From assembly GCF_018139145.2 (NCBI RefSeq), contig NC_059478.1:25823001-25887000 (forward strand): a stretch of 64,000 nucleotides of DNA. Reading direction: 5' to 3'. Positions 37,174-50,800 of the stretch are shown one piece after another. Position 1 is the first letter of the stretch. Each line of letters opens with the position of its first letter. The notes under the pieces were generated by a model, which was given only the letters and a program-made list of their open reading frames with translations, made no database searches and had not been told where the DNA came from. The translations under genes were made by a program, and so were the position numbers. The DNA is from Gymnogyps californianus (lineage: Eukaryota; Chordata; Aves; Accipitriformes; Cathartidae).

Positions 37174-40100
37174 TTATTCCTCTTTTTTTCCCCTCTGAAT
37201 CTTCCGTTTGGTATTTGTGTTGTTGCTAATTTGTGTAGTCCTAAAATGCTTCATAGCAGCCGGAAAACCACATTGAAACAGAAAATGAAAAATGATGCAG
37301 ACAAAGTATAAAAATATCTGTAAATATATTTTAAGTTGTAGCAAAAGACTGTGCTTAATTCCTTGAATGGAGTAAAGATTTTTCCAAACGGAGAGCATCT
37401 TAAAGACTTGTACTTGGAAAACGTAGACAAGGGAGTCGAAGTAACTCTAAAGATCATAAAATACAGCTGAGAGAGCAATAAGGTAGAGATAAACATTCAT
37501 AGCATTTGAACACGATATTAGTTTTTAAAGGTTAAAATTTTAAATCAAATTCAGAGGATATCTGTTTTAATTAAAAATGAGGTAATATGAGAATAATGAA
37601 TGTTGAAATGTTAAACCAAGGACAACTAGGAACAAAAAGATGCCCCTCCCCGCCCCCGAAAACATCATTACCATACTTTGTGCTGGAAGTTTAAAAATTT
37701 TTTTCTGTTTTTGCTAGCAGAAGGTAAACCAAACTCAAGCAAAACATTAGCAAAAGATTTTGACATAGATATTAGCATATGAGACTCTAAACCGGAGTAT
37801 AGCAAAAAAGACTTCTAATATATGTAGCATTAAAAAATAGGTATGTGTTTGAACCTATGTTTCAGTACTGGCCAGGCGATATGAGAGCTCTGTTAAGTGA
37901 CAGAAAATTAGGGAGGCAGGAAGGTGAATACCGAAAGCCATGAGGCAGGCTGTGGGAACTGTAAGAACCCAGAAAGACATTGAAGACCAGACTCTTGCAG
38001 TGCCTTCACATCTGAATCTTTATACACAATGTTAATTCTTGTTACACTGAAATGAGTTCTTGGGTCAGTGTTAGGTAAACTGAGCAGTTTGAAATCCCAA
38101 ATAAAAAAAAGATATCTGTCAGAATCTACTAAGCAGTGTTTGCCTTTATAAATTGAGCAGAAATCAAAGCCAGTGAAACCAAAATGAAAAACTAGCAAAT
38201 TTGAAAGCAGTTAACTTTAGATTGAACGGTATTAAGATACTTAGAGGTTATTCACCATTACCACTGTGAAATAAGCTGATAGGTTATTGAATTGTTGTGT
38301 TTGGAAAACATGACTTTAGAAATGATACACTCAACTGCTAAGATCAGGCAGCCTAAACCAAATGTTTTTAGAATTGAATTATCAAGTAGCTGTCAAGTTC
38401 TTAGGGAAAACCATAGAATTAAAAAGAATAGAAAAATCATAGATGGAAACAAACAAAATGCTACATCCAAATCATTTTATAAGTTTATATGAGAGAAATA
38501 TTGAAGGGATTGCTTTGGAAATATGTTCCTTGTCTTTTAATTGCACCATCAGAGAAGATGATCTAGTTAATGGTTAAGTTTTGTTTCCCATATTAAAATC
38601 CATGTTTGGGTCTTGTAAATGCTTCCGTACACCATCTATTTGTATTATCTTTTACTAAACTTCCGAGATAAATTATAAACTGAAAGAGTTGGTTTCAAAC
38701 GCATATTATGGATGAAAGGTTGCAGTAAATGTTGAATCTGATCATATGCATATACTGTCTTTTGAACATTTCTGGAAGCAAATCTTATTTTGCTGCTTTA
38801 ATATGTTTGAAGTCCAAATTAATCTTACACCTAGATTAGCATTACTGGGATGTGATAATGGATTAAGTACTGATCTTTTTTGCCCCCTGTTTCATCAGCT
38901 GCTTTCTTCTGCAGGAGTGGTAATTGCTTTGGAATGGAAATCTTCAAATAGTATTTCAGTTGATAAAGATTTGTGCAATATCCATACAGATATTCTTTTG
39001 CATTAAAAAGGATTTTTCTACTATTTATTTTGACACATGTTAAATAGCGTAAGAGATATCAGAATGGGAATCATAATTCCTTAAAGAACTCGTGTAATAG
39101 CTATATGAGTAGTCTTGTGGAAATATAAAATCATAACATGGAGATCAGCTCATGAAAATTTTAAGCTAAAGATATGAGTATCAAGTAAGAAATAGAACAT
39201 TTATCATACAATACACCTAATGCCACAGGATTGACTATATACAAAGTAGAACTATCATAAGGGGACAATGTTACAGTATTAGCTCAACAAGAAAAATACA
39301 AACATTAATAACTAACATTAGAAGAAAAGTGCTAACATTACTAATGTGAATAAGGTCTCCTATTTTTGATCCAGGTAAAATTTCATCTATACTATTTTGG
39401 TGTGGACGATTAAAGACATAGCTGCAAATTTGATGGAATTCCAACCTCAGAACAAATAGAAACAGAAGTCAGCTTTCAACATCAGATGAATTCACCAGAG
39501 CAGGCGAGTGTTAAGGAAGTTAATGAAGATAATGTAAGTAAGGCTTGTAACGGACTTGTAGCTGTGCATGTGGCTAGCTACTGCATCTGACCTGAGATGT
39601 GGCAGCTTTGTGTCCTGTCCTTACCTGATCACTCGCAATAGTTTGACCACGGCCTGGTTTGCAGGCAGTTTCAGAATTAACTGAGAAATAAGACCATTTA
39701 TGCTGTTCCTCAAGGACAATCTCAAAACAATGGGGAAAAACTTCACTGCAATTTGTAAGGGCAGCCAATATGCCACAGGGATTATGATAGTAACTCCTGG
39801 TTGCAGGAAAGAGATTAGAACTCCACTGACAGCAAAATATTGAATAAGAACACTTGCTAAACACAATTTAAACTTTCAACAGAGAAAAACATTGCAGAGG
39901 ACAAAAGTGGGAAAACCTGCCAACCAGTGACATAATTTTACAAGAAATTGATTTTTGGACGTGGGAGGTTACCTTCTGATGCACAAGACATAACAACAAG
40001 CTAATACTAAAAGGATAGCTAGATAGACTCCCTTTCTCCCCTGGTGGTGGACCAAGTAGAACTGTCTCCAAAGTACATAGAATTTTAATTTTTACAAGTC

Positions 40101-41400
40101 ATACAAGATGCTGATGCATTAACAACACTGCCATCCATCAGTGTTAGAAGATCCGAGATAATAGTTTCTCAGTTTATAAAGCTTGCATCTTCATCTCCAG
40201 AAACTGATCAGGAGAGACCTGTCACTCTCCTTTTTATTTCAGTATTAATGGTGGAGATTAATCAACTGGTATATCCAAAGTCCGTATCATAAGTATGTGT
40301 AATATGAAATTTAATAACCAAGTCAAAATTAAAGAAAATATTGTCATTGATTAACATAAAGGTGCTAATTCTTTTTCAATGTTGAAAGCTTTATTGTTTA
40401 GAGATGCAAAAACCTGAAATAACAGCTCATGATAGTTTCTGGTGGAATAGGAGTCAAATGAGAAAACCTTTGGATTCTTGGTAGCTCCTTCTTCTCCTGG
40501 AAAAAATCCTGATCCACAGTGTCTTCTTGAGCAGTTTGATTCCTACTCCTGGAGTGCATCCTCTTGTGAAAAGATGTGGTGATTTAGCTCCTTCCATCCC
40601 AAATGACACATTTGTGGCTTAAGAAGTATTTCAGCTGAGACCTCAGTGTATCAGCAGCAGACAGATCCTTCTGTAGTCCTCACTTGCTGAAAATTGGGGG
40701 TGATAGTCTTGCAGCTAATCTCTCATAAAGTAACTTGTAGCGTGGTGTACTAACAGAGTGGAGTAAAAAGCCAAAAAGGTTCTATTTAACTACAGAGGAT
40801 TCACTGAAGATGAGCCACAAGACAAACAAAAAAGTGCCCCCACAGAAAATGGCAATGGCAGCCGTAAAATCAGATAATAAAGCGATCCTACCATGAAGGC
40901 AAAAAAGCAAAAAACAATTAATCCCCCCCAGAGAATCAAACTAAACAGAAAACAAAAAGCGAACAGGCTTAGTGCAGAGAAACACAGGCATATAGCAGCG
41001 GCCATGTTGTCACTAAAAAAATCCTGTCCTTAAGCAGATTAGGAAGATTCCTCTTGTGCTAAGCTTTCACAGTTTGCCTGCTATATATATTGTAGGCCAT
41101 TTTTGAATGCCTCCATAAATTGCACATCTAGAAAATCCATTCCAGAAACCTGTGGCTTTTAAGCCTTTTGTTTTCCAAAGAAAGAAATCAGTTGTAAAAG
41201 AAGGTGTTATAAATAATACTGCAATCGGTGCTGCATCAATGCATTGGAACAAAATTTGCTCTTCTGGTTTCTTTGAAGTTTGCATATGTACAAATGAAAA
41301 TGTGTGAGCTTTCCATTTATCCCAAGAAAATAGAATTTCTTTGTATGTGTGTGTATTCATAGAAATGGTGTGTGTATATATACATATGTATGGAATAATG
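37174..41400. other. Intronic block with reversed A/T strand asymmetry
   Basis: Within this block the plus strand is often A-rich and T-poor. Example lines of 60 bases that I counted: 39,241 has 29 A and 12 T, 39,841 has 28 A and 13 T, and 40,861 has 31 A and 9 T. Most of the window shows the opposite. Minus-strand frames concentrate here (37,908-38,198, 39,574-39,864, 40,790-41,005, 41,067-41,360), which follows from the composition. None has a recognisable domain; the 71-residue one at 40,790-41,005 is hydrophobic throughout. It may be an old insert in inverted orientation whose family I cannot name. Edges are approximate. Confidence 0.4.
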
Positions 41401-41411
41401 TATATACACTG
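41341..41411. repeat. Degenerate TG/TA microsatellite
   Basis: Alternating TG and TA repeats (TGTGTGTGTATT, then GTGTGTGTATATATACATAT, then GTATATACACT), interrupted by non-repeat bases. Simple sequence only. Confidence 0.75.
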
Positions 41412-42989
41412 TCCAACTGTATCTCTTTAGGACCACAGAGAATGTAGGTACTTCATAATCTGTATCGCTGCTGTTTCAGAAGCGTGGTCCTCTGAAAATT
41501 AGAAACTTCTAATTTCCATTTCCAGCACATCTACATGCACCCATTTGTATGCATTATTTCTTGTGCCAGCATTGTCCTTTGTTCTGAGTAGCTTTCCTTC
41601 CATGGGAATTCTCACTTGATTTTACTCAATGAATCCAAGAGACTGTCCTCACTGCAGCCAAAGGCTACTTTTGCTGGAATGATGGCTGCCAGCATTTGAA
41701 TATTCATTTCTTTTGGATGAACTGGAGACGCTCCTGTGCTGAACTATGGAAGGCACTGCTGAAGGCCTGTGCTGTCACACTGCAGACCTTTGAAGCTACC
41801 TCTCTTCTTTTGGCTAGAAGGACAAGTTATTTCCTCTTTTCTGAAAACTTGTTCCTTAAAGTTGGTGCTTGGAGTTTTTTTTCTAGTTTCAGGCTCAAGT
41901 ATATATTACATAGGAAAATTAATTTTAAGAATAGTAGCTAGCTGTCTTGGCTAGGAGTCTGGGATTTGTCTTTGTGAATGATACGACCAGAACCAGACAT
42001 GGCATCATAGCTGCTGATGTGTTTCTGATTGAGCTAATGGCATTATAATAATTTCCATATTATGTTCCATCCTGTTCTTGATGCTGCCTAACAGCCTGCT
42101 TGCTGTTTTTCCAGACTCCAGCTGTACATTGTCTTCAGTGAACTGTTCACAGTTTCTCCCCTGTCCTTTTCAAAATTAGTGCTAGTTTGGCCTTACGTGG
42201 GTATATGAGTAGCTAGTTGTGTATATATCATGATTCTGGCATTGTGTTGACCACTCAGCTAATACATTCCTTACACTGCTAGGGATTTACAGAAAATCTG
42301 CACGTTTGGTCTTAAGCAGTATGTACTAATGTACTGTATGCTGGAATTAATGGAAAACCTTGAGGTCTCCTATCTAACCTTTTGCTTCAATAAAACAATT
42401 TACTTCTGATCTTCTGCATTTGTTTTTTTTTACTGCTGTATGTAAGATGTTTCACATGCTTAAAACATTACCCAGCTTTCTGTCTGAGCATATGGGATAC
42501 TGAGAATGCTTAGCCTGTTCAGAGATGCAGGAGTGCAAGTAACAGAATTTTCTAATTTGTACAGTGAACAGGGGACAACAAAAAGGTTGGCTGTCATCAG
42601 TGAAGAAAGAGAATGCCTCAAGTCAGCATTTAAAAAAACCCACAAACCCGACAAAACAACAAACCAAACATGCTTTTGGATATATCTCACCTATTTGTAA
42701 TTTGCTTAATAAAAGCAGAAATACAGTGGGAAGAGAGTAATCGTAATCACTTACTTAAAGGAGAAGCTTAAGTAATATTAGCTTCCAATACCTAACACAT
42801 TTTAAACACAAGATACAAGTAAAAATCTAGCGTCTAAGTGAAGAGTTCTCCAGTTAATGCAGAGAATGCAAAAATATGATTATGTAGTCAGGGAACAGGC
42901 CTGTAATGTGCGCAATGTGGTTCAAGGAGCTCCCAGCACCAAGAGAATAGGTTTGCTCTTTTAAACTGAAAGTAGCTGAACTAGACCAA
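41412..42989. other. MAST4 intronic sequence without recognised features
   Basis: No exon or named repeat is visible. Short frames at 41,696-41,954 and on both strands at about 42,460-42,700 lack motifs. Confidence 0.5.
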
Positions 42990-43680
42990 CTTAGTAGAGA
43001 GGTTCATAGGTGAGACCTACAGAGACATAATAGGGTACTCCCATCTTAACTGTGGCAGCCTCTGTGCTGCTGATGAGCATGTGCATGTCAGAAAAAGAGG
43101 GCAGCCTGCTGAGAAGCATGGACCCAATCTTTTGGACAAGACCCACCTTCCAGGCGATGTCCTTCTGTACCGAGGAGGCTCCTGCAGCAGAGGTGATCCC
43201 CAAGGATAAGGGGAAGCTGATTGTGATAGTGGGAGATTCTGTTAGTAAATGCAGTTAAATGGATTTCTGATGTAGGATGTTCAAGGAGGGATACTCTTGA
43301 GGCTAACTTCAGGTTGCCAAGTGGGACACTGAAATACAAGTTTTCTTACCTTTTCTTACCAAGATTACCATTCTCTGTAATACTGCCAGCTCCATGTGTG
43401 GGAATTGGTAGATGAGATTAGCAGCTCCCACGTGTGGATGACATAATGGTGTAAAAAGAAGGGATTAGGTGTGATGGGAGCTGATCAACCTTTTGGGACT
43501 GAAGGTATCTGCCCAGGAGGAATGCTGCACCTCAGTCAAGACAGAATTATGCTGTGGGCACTAAAAATTAAAAAGAATTTAGAAGACTGGAGACAAATCC
43601 AAAATAACATCTCTTCTTGGAGTTCAGATTGGTCTTCCAGGAAGCAATTATTTTATTACATCCAAACCTAATGAGGCACT
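42990..43680 (+). mobile_element. Probable CR1-type LINE ORF1 (esterase domain) remnant
   Basis: At 43,226-43,243 the reading is IVGDSV, preceded by KGKLIV. This resembles the GDS nucleophile block of the SGNH-type esterase domain found in ORF1 of avian and reptilian CR1 elements. After a +1 frameshift the text continues CSRRDTLEANFRLPSG at 43,278 onward, comparable to the CRRDP...CCLPGA segment that normally follows. Further on, at about 43,500-43,560, PGGMLHLSQDRIM resembles the late (P)DG-HLS block containing the catalytic Asp/His. Frameshifts and stops make it non-functional. The assignment rests on short motif matches remembered from the family, and the ends are not defined. Confidence 0.5.
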
Positions 43681-44735
43681 GGCCCAGTCTGTGTGGACAA
43701 CCGAAATCTTCCCCTCTCATGACTTGTCGTAACTTTGCAGCTTCCCTAACCTTATTTAATGTTTCCTGATTGTTGTCACTGTTGTGATCTGAGAGTTGGT
43801 AGCACAGTCCTGGAACTGCATTTTTTGCTATTGCAGGCTGAGATTCCTGCCCAAAGAGATTCCATGATGCTTTTCTTCTGTAATATTTTTATCCTGGTAA
43901 ACTTCATGTACAGAGCCACTTCCCTGCCCATACTTCTTAATCCATTGTTCCTGAAAAGTAGATACTGACAACACTATCCCATAGGTTATCCTCCTGTGGG
44001 TAGGTGTGTGGGATGCCTGTTACAGAGGGTGGTTGGTTGATGCCAAATATACTTTTGTTTTATTTTTCAGGCTTCTAGAATTAATGTGGAAGCACTTGTA
44101 AGTTCTGCTTTGCTCCATTGCTCAGTATTGCACATGGCAGCTAACTGGCACTGTAGGCAGATTCATTTCCCTTTCCTGTATCTTGCTATTATATTGTTTA
44201 TTTGCCTGTTGGCTTTTTGAGCCCTTTTTTGCTCCCTGCATTTCTCAGGCTCCAGAGACTTATTTACCTTGATAGGAATACCTGAATCGAGGAAGGCAAA
44301 AGCCTGTTAGGTATGAAGGAAACCACAGATGGAGATTTTCAGACGGTACAATGAACTTAATTTCAATGGAAAAAGTGGGAAATTAATGCAAATTTGTGCA
44401 GTGAGGTCCCTATATTGTTTTGAGAATACTATCTTTTTGTCAGTCATTTGCTTTATCGGTTTTATATCCTGTTCATTATCTCTCCAGGACTGAACAGGCA
44501 GTGGAATGCTATTTAAGTATACTGAAATTAGCAAAACTTGAAGTGTTAAGACTGAAAATAAGGTTTAGTACTCTTCAGTAGTTGTTCATTTTACAGTACA
44601 GATTCTGCTTCCTAGAACCAGTAGACATTTAAATGCTCTGTGTACATCTGCATTTAATGTTAAACTTGGGTAGAGAGGCTTATAAATATTCAATTAGAAT
44701 TATTGGGAAAATGAAAAGAATATTTTATTCATCTG

Positions 44736-44804
44736 TAATGTCTATTGATTTTAAAATAAGTAGGCATAATGTCTATTGATTTTTTTTTTTTTTTTTTTTT
44801 TTTT
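44736..44804 (+). repeat. 17-bp direct repeat followed by T(25)
   Basis: TAATGTCTATTGATTTT occurs at 44,736-44,752 and again at 44,767-44,783, where it runs into 25 T residues (44,780-44,804). The 31-bp offset suggests a local duplication whose second copy expanded into a homopolymer. The spacing is too short for a retroposon with flanking target-site duplications. Confidence 0.8.
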
Positions 44805-47800
44805 AAGTAGGGTGTACATTGCAATTTAAGCAGACTAGGCATAAATGCTGGCTAGCTTCTTACCGCTTCAGGTGGGGAAGGGAGTATGATTTGAGTTGCT
44901 TTACCTCCAGCTGAAAATATTCCAACACTATGTTAACAAAGCAATGCACTTTCCCAGGGGCTCATCTCCTAGTAAGACAGCGAACTTAACTACGTCTGAA
45001 AAACTGCTTTTTTCTCTGAAGATACATATTTTTTTTTGCCAAACCTCTGATAGTTCCTGTCTCTGTGTGAGCCATCTCAGTATTTTTCTTAGATAAATGT
45101 AAAGCTGATGTTTTAACTTGTTTCAAAGATAAATACTTCTATAAAATAAATGATGGGCAGAAAAAAATCGTAGTCTAATTCATTATTTAAGAAGATAGTG
45201 GGGAATTAATAACAGTGGAAAAAACCCAAGAGCGTTACCTGTGACTTGCTTTTTTTAATCATATAAGTGAGAAAAGACCATTTAAGATGTTAAGTCTAAA
45301 ATATCACTTAGCATATATATAAAATTGCAGTAATGCCAGAAGCTGCACTGGGATTGCTTTGGGTTTATGTTGCTTAAGTCCTCCTATAGCCAGTCATCTG
45401 TAATTTCTGGACTAGATGGTGGTTTTGCTTTCCGATGTTAAAATTCTGAATTCAACAAATACAAAGTCTGTATTAAAAATAAACCCTTAAATCCCGAAAG
45501 TTTCTGTCTGAAGGTGTATCTTTCCTCTTAAGTAAACTGAAATGCTTAAAATGCGGTGGTGAATTTGGTGTAATGTTTTAGCCCCAAGAGAAGGATTTAA
45601 ATGGGAATCACCATCTTTCCTCTTCTTTGCTGTGCTTTTACTTCGTGAGAAACAAAGAAGTGAAAATATGTTAAAAGAGCTTTGAACCTGTTGCAGTCAG
45701 AATATGTTGGGACTATTTTATCAATTTCTAAACTGTTTTAATGAAATGAAGAATATCAGTTATCACAGAACTTAAATTTAGAGTAGAATGAATGAACTTA
45801 ATTCAGTTTTTGTGTATGCAATGAATGATTTTACAGGATCACTTTAATTCTTTTAATAATCCTTGGTTCTGGCTGCTGAAGTTGCACTTCTCTTGTGAGA
45901 ATCTGGTGAGCACCAGTACAGCTTGTGGTAGCACTGGCTGAGAGAAAACATTAATGTCTAAATACGGATTAATGAGTTAAACATCTAAAGGAAATAAACC
46001 AAGGATTTTCTTGATGGAGAAGACATCTTACCAAAGAGCATATAGGTAGAAGGTTGCCATTGGAAAGTTAAATCTTGAGTCTTTCTTTGCAAGCTATTTA
46101 GATTATTTCTTCACAGATGGTCACTGAACTTTTATCTTTTTAGCTTTTTTTTTGTAGTTTGGTCCCTCTCAAACAAAAATGCAAAAAGTTCTGTAAAAAG
46201 TCTTATAAGATTTTTTTTTTTTTCTCATTAGTGGGCGTCGTAAAAATCAAGTGTTTTAACATCTACAACAAATATCCTTTGGATAAAATGTCCTCTAACA
46301 TGCATAGGAAGCACATCAAAATTGTAACTTCTACTCTGAGAAAAGCTATTGAATTGGGGCTGATTGTTAGCGGAGTGGGATAGGCAAAATAAAATTGCAG
46401 CAAAACTTGAAAAACAACAGTCAGAAAGCTTGTGCAGAGGTATACAGCTGGTTTTTAGGTGCTTGCACCACTTTTGTACTTAATTGTTTTGATGTACTAA
46501 AAATTTGCCTGTTACATGGTTTACACTTCACATGGTACTTTCTCTTTCCAGTATGTATAACTTTTTGTAGGTTGTATGAGATGTGTATCAGAGAAGCACG
46601 GACTTTGATTCTGGTATTCTCGTTCTCCTATAGTACATTAAAGACGTTGAGGTAAAAACAATGTATTAAAGACTTTTTGACTCCTCAGAAGCTATTGTGA
46701 GCCGAATGCTTTAATCATGGATTGAATTGAACCTGAAAGTGTGAACAAGGACATTGACTAGACTAGCTGCTGTGAGATCTGTCAGGTGCAGGAAAAGCCC
46801 CTTCCCAAATCCTCTTTGGAGAAGAGGACTGTTCAATGACAGTTTTTGATGAATTTGCAAGTCTTGCAAAGACTTCAGAAATTTCTTCTGTACCCATAAG
46901 TACAAACTGGAATATACCTTAAAACCTGCCTTTGAAGCCAACACCTGAATGGAAAAAAACTTACAGTTTCTTCCAAAAGATGTAGAGGATGAAGAGAACT
47001 GTGCTTGATAGTATGGAAGAGTAATGACAGTACAGATGGTCCTGAGTACCTGAGAGGCTTTTCCTGGTGATGAAGTCAGTGTTTGTTCTAATTTCAAGTG
47101 TGGTAAGGGACAGAAGACAGAATTTTTAGAGATTGATTAGTATCTTTTGTCTTCATATATTTCCAAGATAGTTCATATTTATAATTTAAATGCAAGAGAA
47201 GGAAAATCCTAGCCAGAACATGTCCTTGTAATAGAATCAGCTGTTTCTGTCAGTCCATTACAGAGCACACTAATCGCCCATCAGAACTAAAAGTCATTAG
47301 GCACGGTCTGCAGTTTCTCAAATCTGTGCTTTGGGAGTGAGTGCCTGTGTTTTACCAGTACTTTAATTGGGGATGAGTTTTCCTTTACTCTGAAACAGAT
47401 CTCTTGGCACCAAGTAAGTCTGAATTATCCAACTGTATTAATGTAAGGTGGTTCAGAAATAAATCTGTGAAAGATGTTTAGATGTATCACATGCTTTTTC
47501 ATATGAGAAATCTTAGTGATCCAAAAACCTTAGCTCACTTGACATTTGCACAATTTATGATATACCTGAAGGACAGGACTGGATGTGGTTATTTAAAAAT
47601 ATGCCCAGGGATGAGGTCAGTCAGTGCCTATGGTTCCCAGCTCTGCTGTCTTTAATTTTGAAAGCAATAGATGTTGCTTTCCTGAGATATGTTCCGCCTC
47701 CTCTAAGCCTGAAGATTGTCTTGTATACACCAGTATAAACCTTTCACCACACTCAGTTTGATCTGTAAATTAATCTTGGGTTGGGCCTAGCACCACTTTG

Positions 47801-50800
47801 CAGTTTCCCATTTTATGTTCCACCTCAGCATTGTCAGATGTGACCGTGACAGGCAGTGTTGTTCCCTTGAAATTAAGATAGTCCAAGATTGTAATTTTAA
47901 ACCTCGGGTAAGGTTGGTGATTATTACAGTTCTACCTCACCAAAATTGAGAGGACTATTTAATTGCCCAATTTTTTTTTTTTGTCTTTATGGTTAATTTA
48001 AATATTCCTCAGCAGATAAAATATCTGTTTGAAAGTATGTGTGAAAGATGATAGGAGAGCATGTTTCAATTTAATGTTTGATTTTTACTGAAAATGTTGT
48101 TTTCCAGAACTAATTATAAAAAGGTAGTTGTGGAAATACTTCATGTTATAACTCTAAAATGAGTCACACTAAGTGTGTAACCACCTTATATTTCCAGGGG
48201 ATGAATGTCTTCCTATACACATAATGCAAATGTAAAACTTCTGTGGCTATTTGCTTTTGCTGTAAAAAATATTTATTATCTGGGAATGAAGCAACGGAGC
48301 CCTTTCTTTCATCACTTCTGTCAAGGATTTATGTTTCCGTTTAGCTGCAGTTTGGAGCCCAGCAGACATAAGCAGTATCAGAGACCATTCACTTTTGAGG
48401 GCAAAAAGAGAACTTAAAATTCTGTTGTCTGCTTACAAAGATGTAAATACTGGCTGGCATCTGCTTATTTCAAATTTCCACGTGGTGCTCAGCATGTGGA
48501 TTTCTTCATGAAGTGAATGATGGCCTTTAACTATTCCTTTGCAAAAAATGATCAGAGCCCCCTTTGCCTGTCCCTCCTTCCCTGCTTGTGTTGAGAAGCA
48601 GTGATTTGAGAGGGGTGAGCTGAAGTGCCTCATGTAGACTAGCTAAGCAATGAAAAATTACATCTGCTTGTTCTGTAAATAATGTCCAGTCAGAGCAGAT
48701 GTAATTAACTACTGAACTTAATGGATGCCTCATGAGGTTACAGATGCTATCAGTCATAAACTAGATGAAGGCAAGGGAGCTTTATATGCTTGGAATTCCT
48801 TTTAGGACTAATTACTAAATATCTTTAAAATTGATTGCTTATGCTTTCAATTTCTGAGAGTGTTTTCACATGATCAATGTGGAATGGACTTGCTGCAGCT
48901 TTAGGGGAGGATGGGAGATACCTCCATTGTTGAGGCTTTTTGAGGAACTAAAACGTTTCTCTTCCCTAGGACGTTCTCCCGGAGCTTTACTATTAGGAAA
49001 CTTGGTCTTATTTCAAAGGTTGCCAACCCGTCCAGCCGTCTTGGGAGACTGGTCTGACACAGATTTTCTTTTTGTCTAGATTAGTTGAGAAATATACAAT
49101 TGTAAAGATAAAATTCTGTTGATGTGTTGAAAGTCTTAGCCTAACATTGACAAAGAATTGGAGACATGTGGAGTACCTCTCAAAAACAACCACCAAAACT
49201 TAATTTCTGCCTGTCTGCTTCCAAATACTTTACAATTGGGCAGTCGGTAAGAAACCAACCTGACAGAATAAACAGAACCCTTTGGACTGTTGCGAGATAC
49301 CTGCTGATGATGTTAATATTGAGCTGACCATGTACCTTTTCTTGGTTCAACTGCAGTGTTGGAGATTGGCTCCCAACCAATGTGTTTAAATATAATTTTC
49401 TTTGAAACCTTTGATCTTTGTTCACAGTATGTATTAACAGCGCACTGAATGGATATGAACTGGTAAGCAGGTCCAGGAGTTTTCATGAGATACACATTGT
49501 TTTATATAACTTTTACGTAGAATAAACCAGAAGGGTCCCAAACTCACCAAAATTATGCTGGGCTTGATTAGTCAGTTTTAAATTCAGTAAAGGATGCTTC
49601 CAGAGTTTTATAAATAGAATTGGTGGTCAGGTAGCCTTGATGTCAGCTGTCAATTCTTTTAGAAACAACCTTTTAAGGAGTAGATGTGTGTATAGTAGAA
49701 GTGACAACTGACTTAATCATAGATTAATATTAGTATGAGCCAACAAGGGACAGAATAAAACTGGATTTGTTTATTTGTAATGCTCTTGGCATTTTTAGCA
49801 GCTGTGACTGTTTCCTTGTGATCATTGCATGCCCAGTCTTGAAGGAATTTTTGGTGCAAGTCAAGACAGAGTAATTTTAAGAGCAGTTTCTAACAATAGC
49901 ATTACAGCTGCAGTCCTGTATGTCTCCAAGATGACACTCTTTTCTGCATTTTCCAAAATTTTGTAGAACGTGACCTTTTGACTTAAATTTCTGAAGCTGG
50001 TGCCGTCTGGCAAAATGAAAGAGAATTTTGAACAGTTGCTCCCATTATTTTGGATGACTGTTCAGTGCTGGGCAGGCTGTTTCACACATAGGGTGGATCA
50101 GTAATCTACTTCATGGCCTTGTAAGACTAGAATTAAGTAATGAGAAAGATTAATGAGCTGTCTAAGCTGTGTGCTTTATTCCTCTCAATATTCCCTCTCC
50201 CTTAGGCTAATTTGTGCAAAAATGTAATACATTTAAGGAAGATTTGGAGCATTTATTAAGGGTGTTATTTCTCAGAGTTTAAAGTATAACCTGCCTTTCA
50301 TTTACAGCGGACTACCATGCATCTCGCTTTTTATTTCATTGATCCACACGCACGTTTTGGGTAGCTGTTATTGTTTATTTCAGGGAATAAGTTATCATAA
50401 TGGTCTTCTGAAGCTACTGCTGTTGCAATTTATGGATTGTCTGTTATGAGAGCAAATTTGCCTTTTTTCTTCTGCTCTGCTGTTTTTTCTATGCTTCTGC
50501 GCCACGTCTAGGACTCTGGGTTGCAAAATTCAAGCTGTAATCTTTAAATTTACTTTTTACTGCAAATGAAATTACATCTTCAAAACATAATCTTTTATGT
50601 GCTATGTATAATTTAAAAATAAGTTTGGCAAGTGTATTTGAAGAGGGCTGCTGCTACAGGTTTTTTTAGCCTTCAGGAAAACAATCAAATTGATAGTAAA
50701 TTAGTTTGCTGACATCTAAGGATTGAACAGCGGAATTACTGTACCTGCTATTCTTGATGTGACCAGGGTTCTCAGAGGTTGTCTTTAATTTTCAGAAACC

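Noticed and set aside
39574..40071. Overlapping minus-strand frames suspected of being an endogenous retroviral remnant
   Set aside because: I found no LTR ends, primer-binding site, or gag, protease, RT or envelope motif; retained only as part of the asymmetry block.
40790..41005. 71-residue, almost wholly hydrophobic minus-strand frame that looks like a membrane protein
   Set aside because: Translation of a T-rich strand gives Phe/Leu/Ile/Val by composition; no family match and no neighbouring gene structure.
46711..47097. 128-codon minus-strand frame
   Set aside because: No motif, no splice sites around it and no recognisable family; consistent with a chance frame. A protein search could overturn this.
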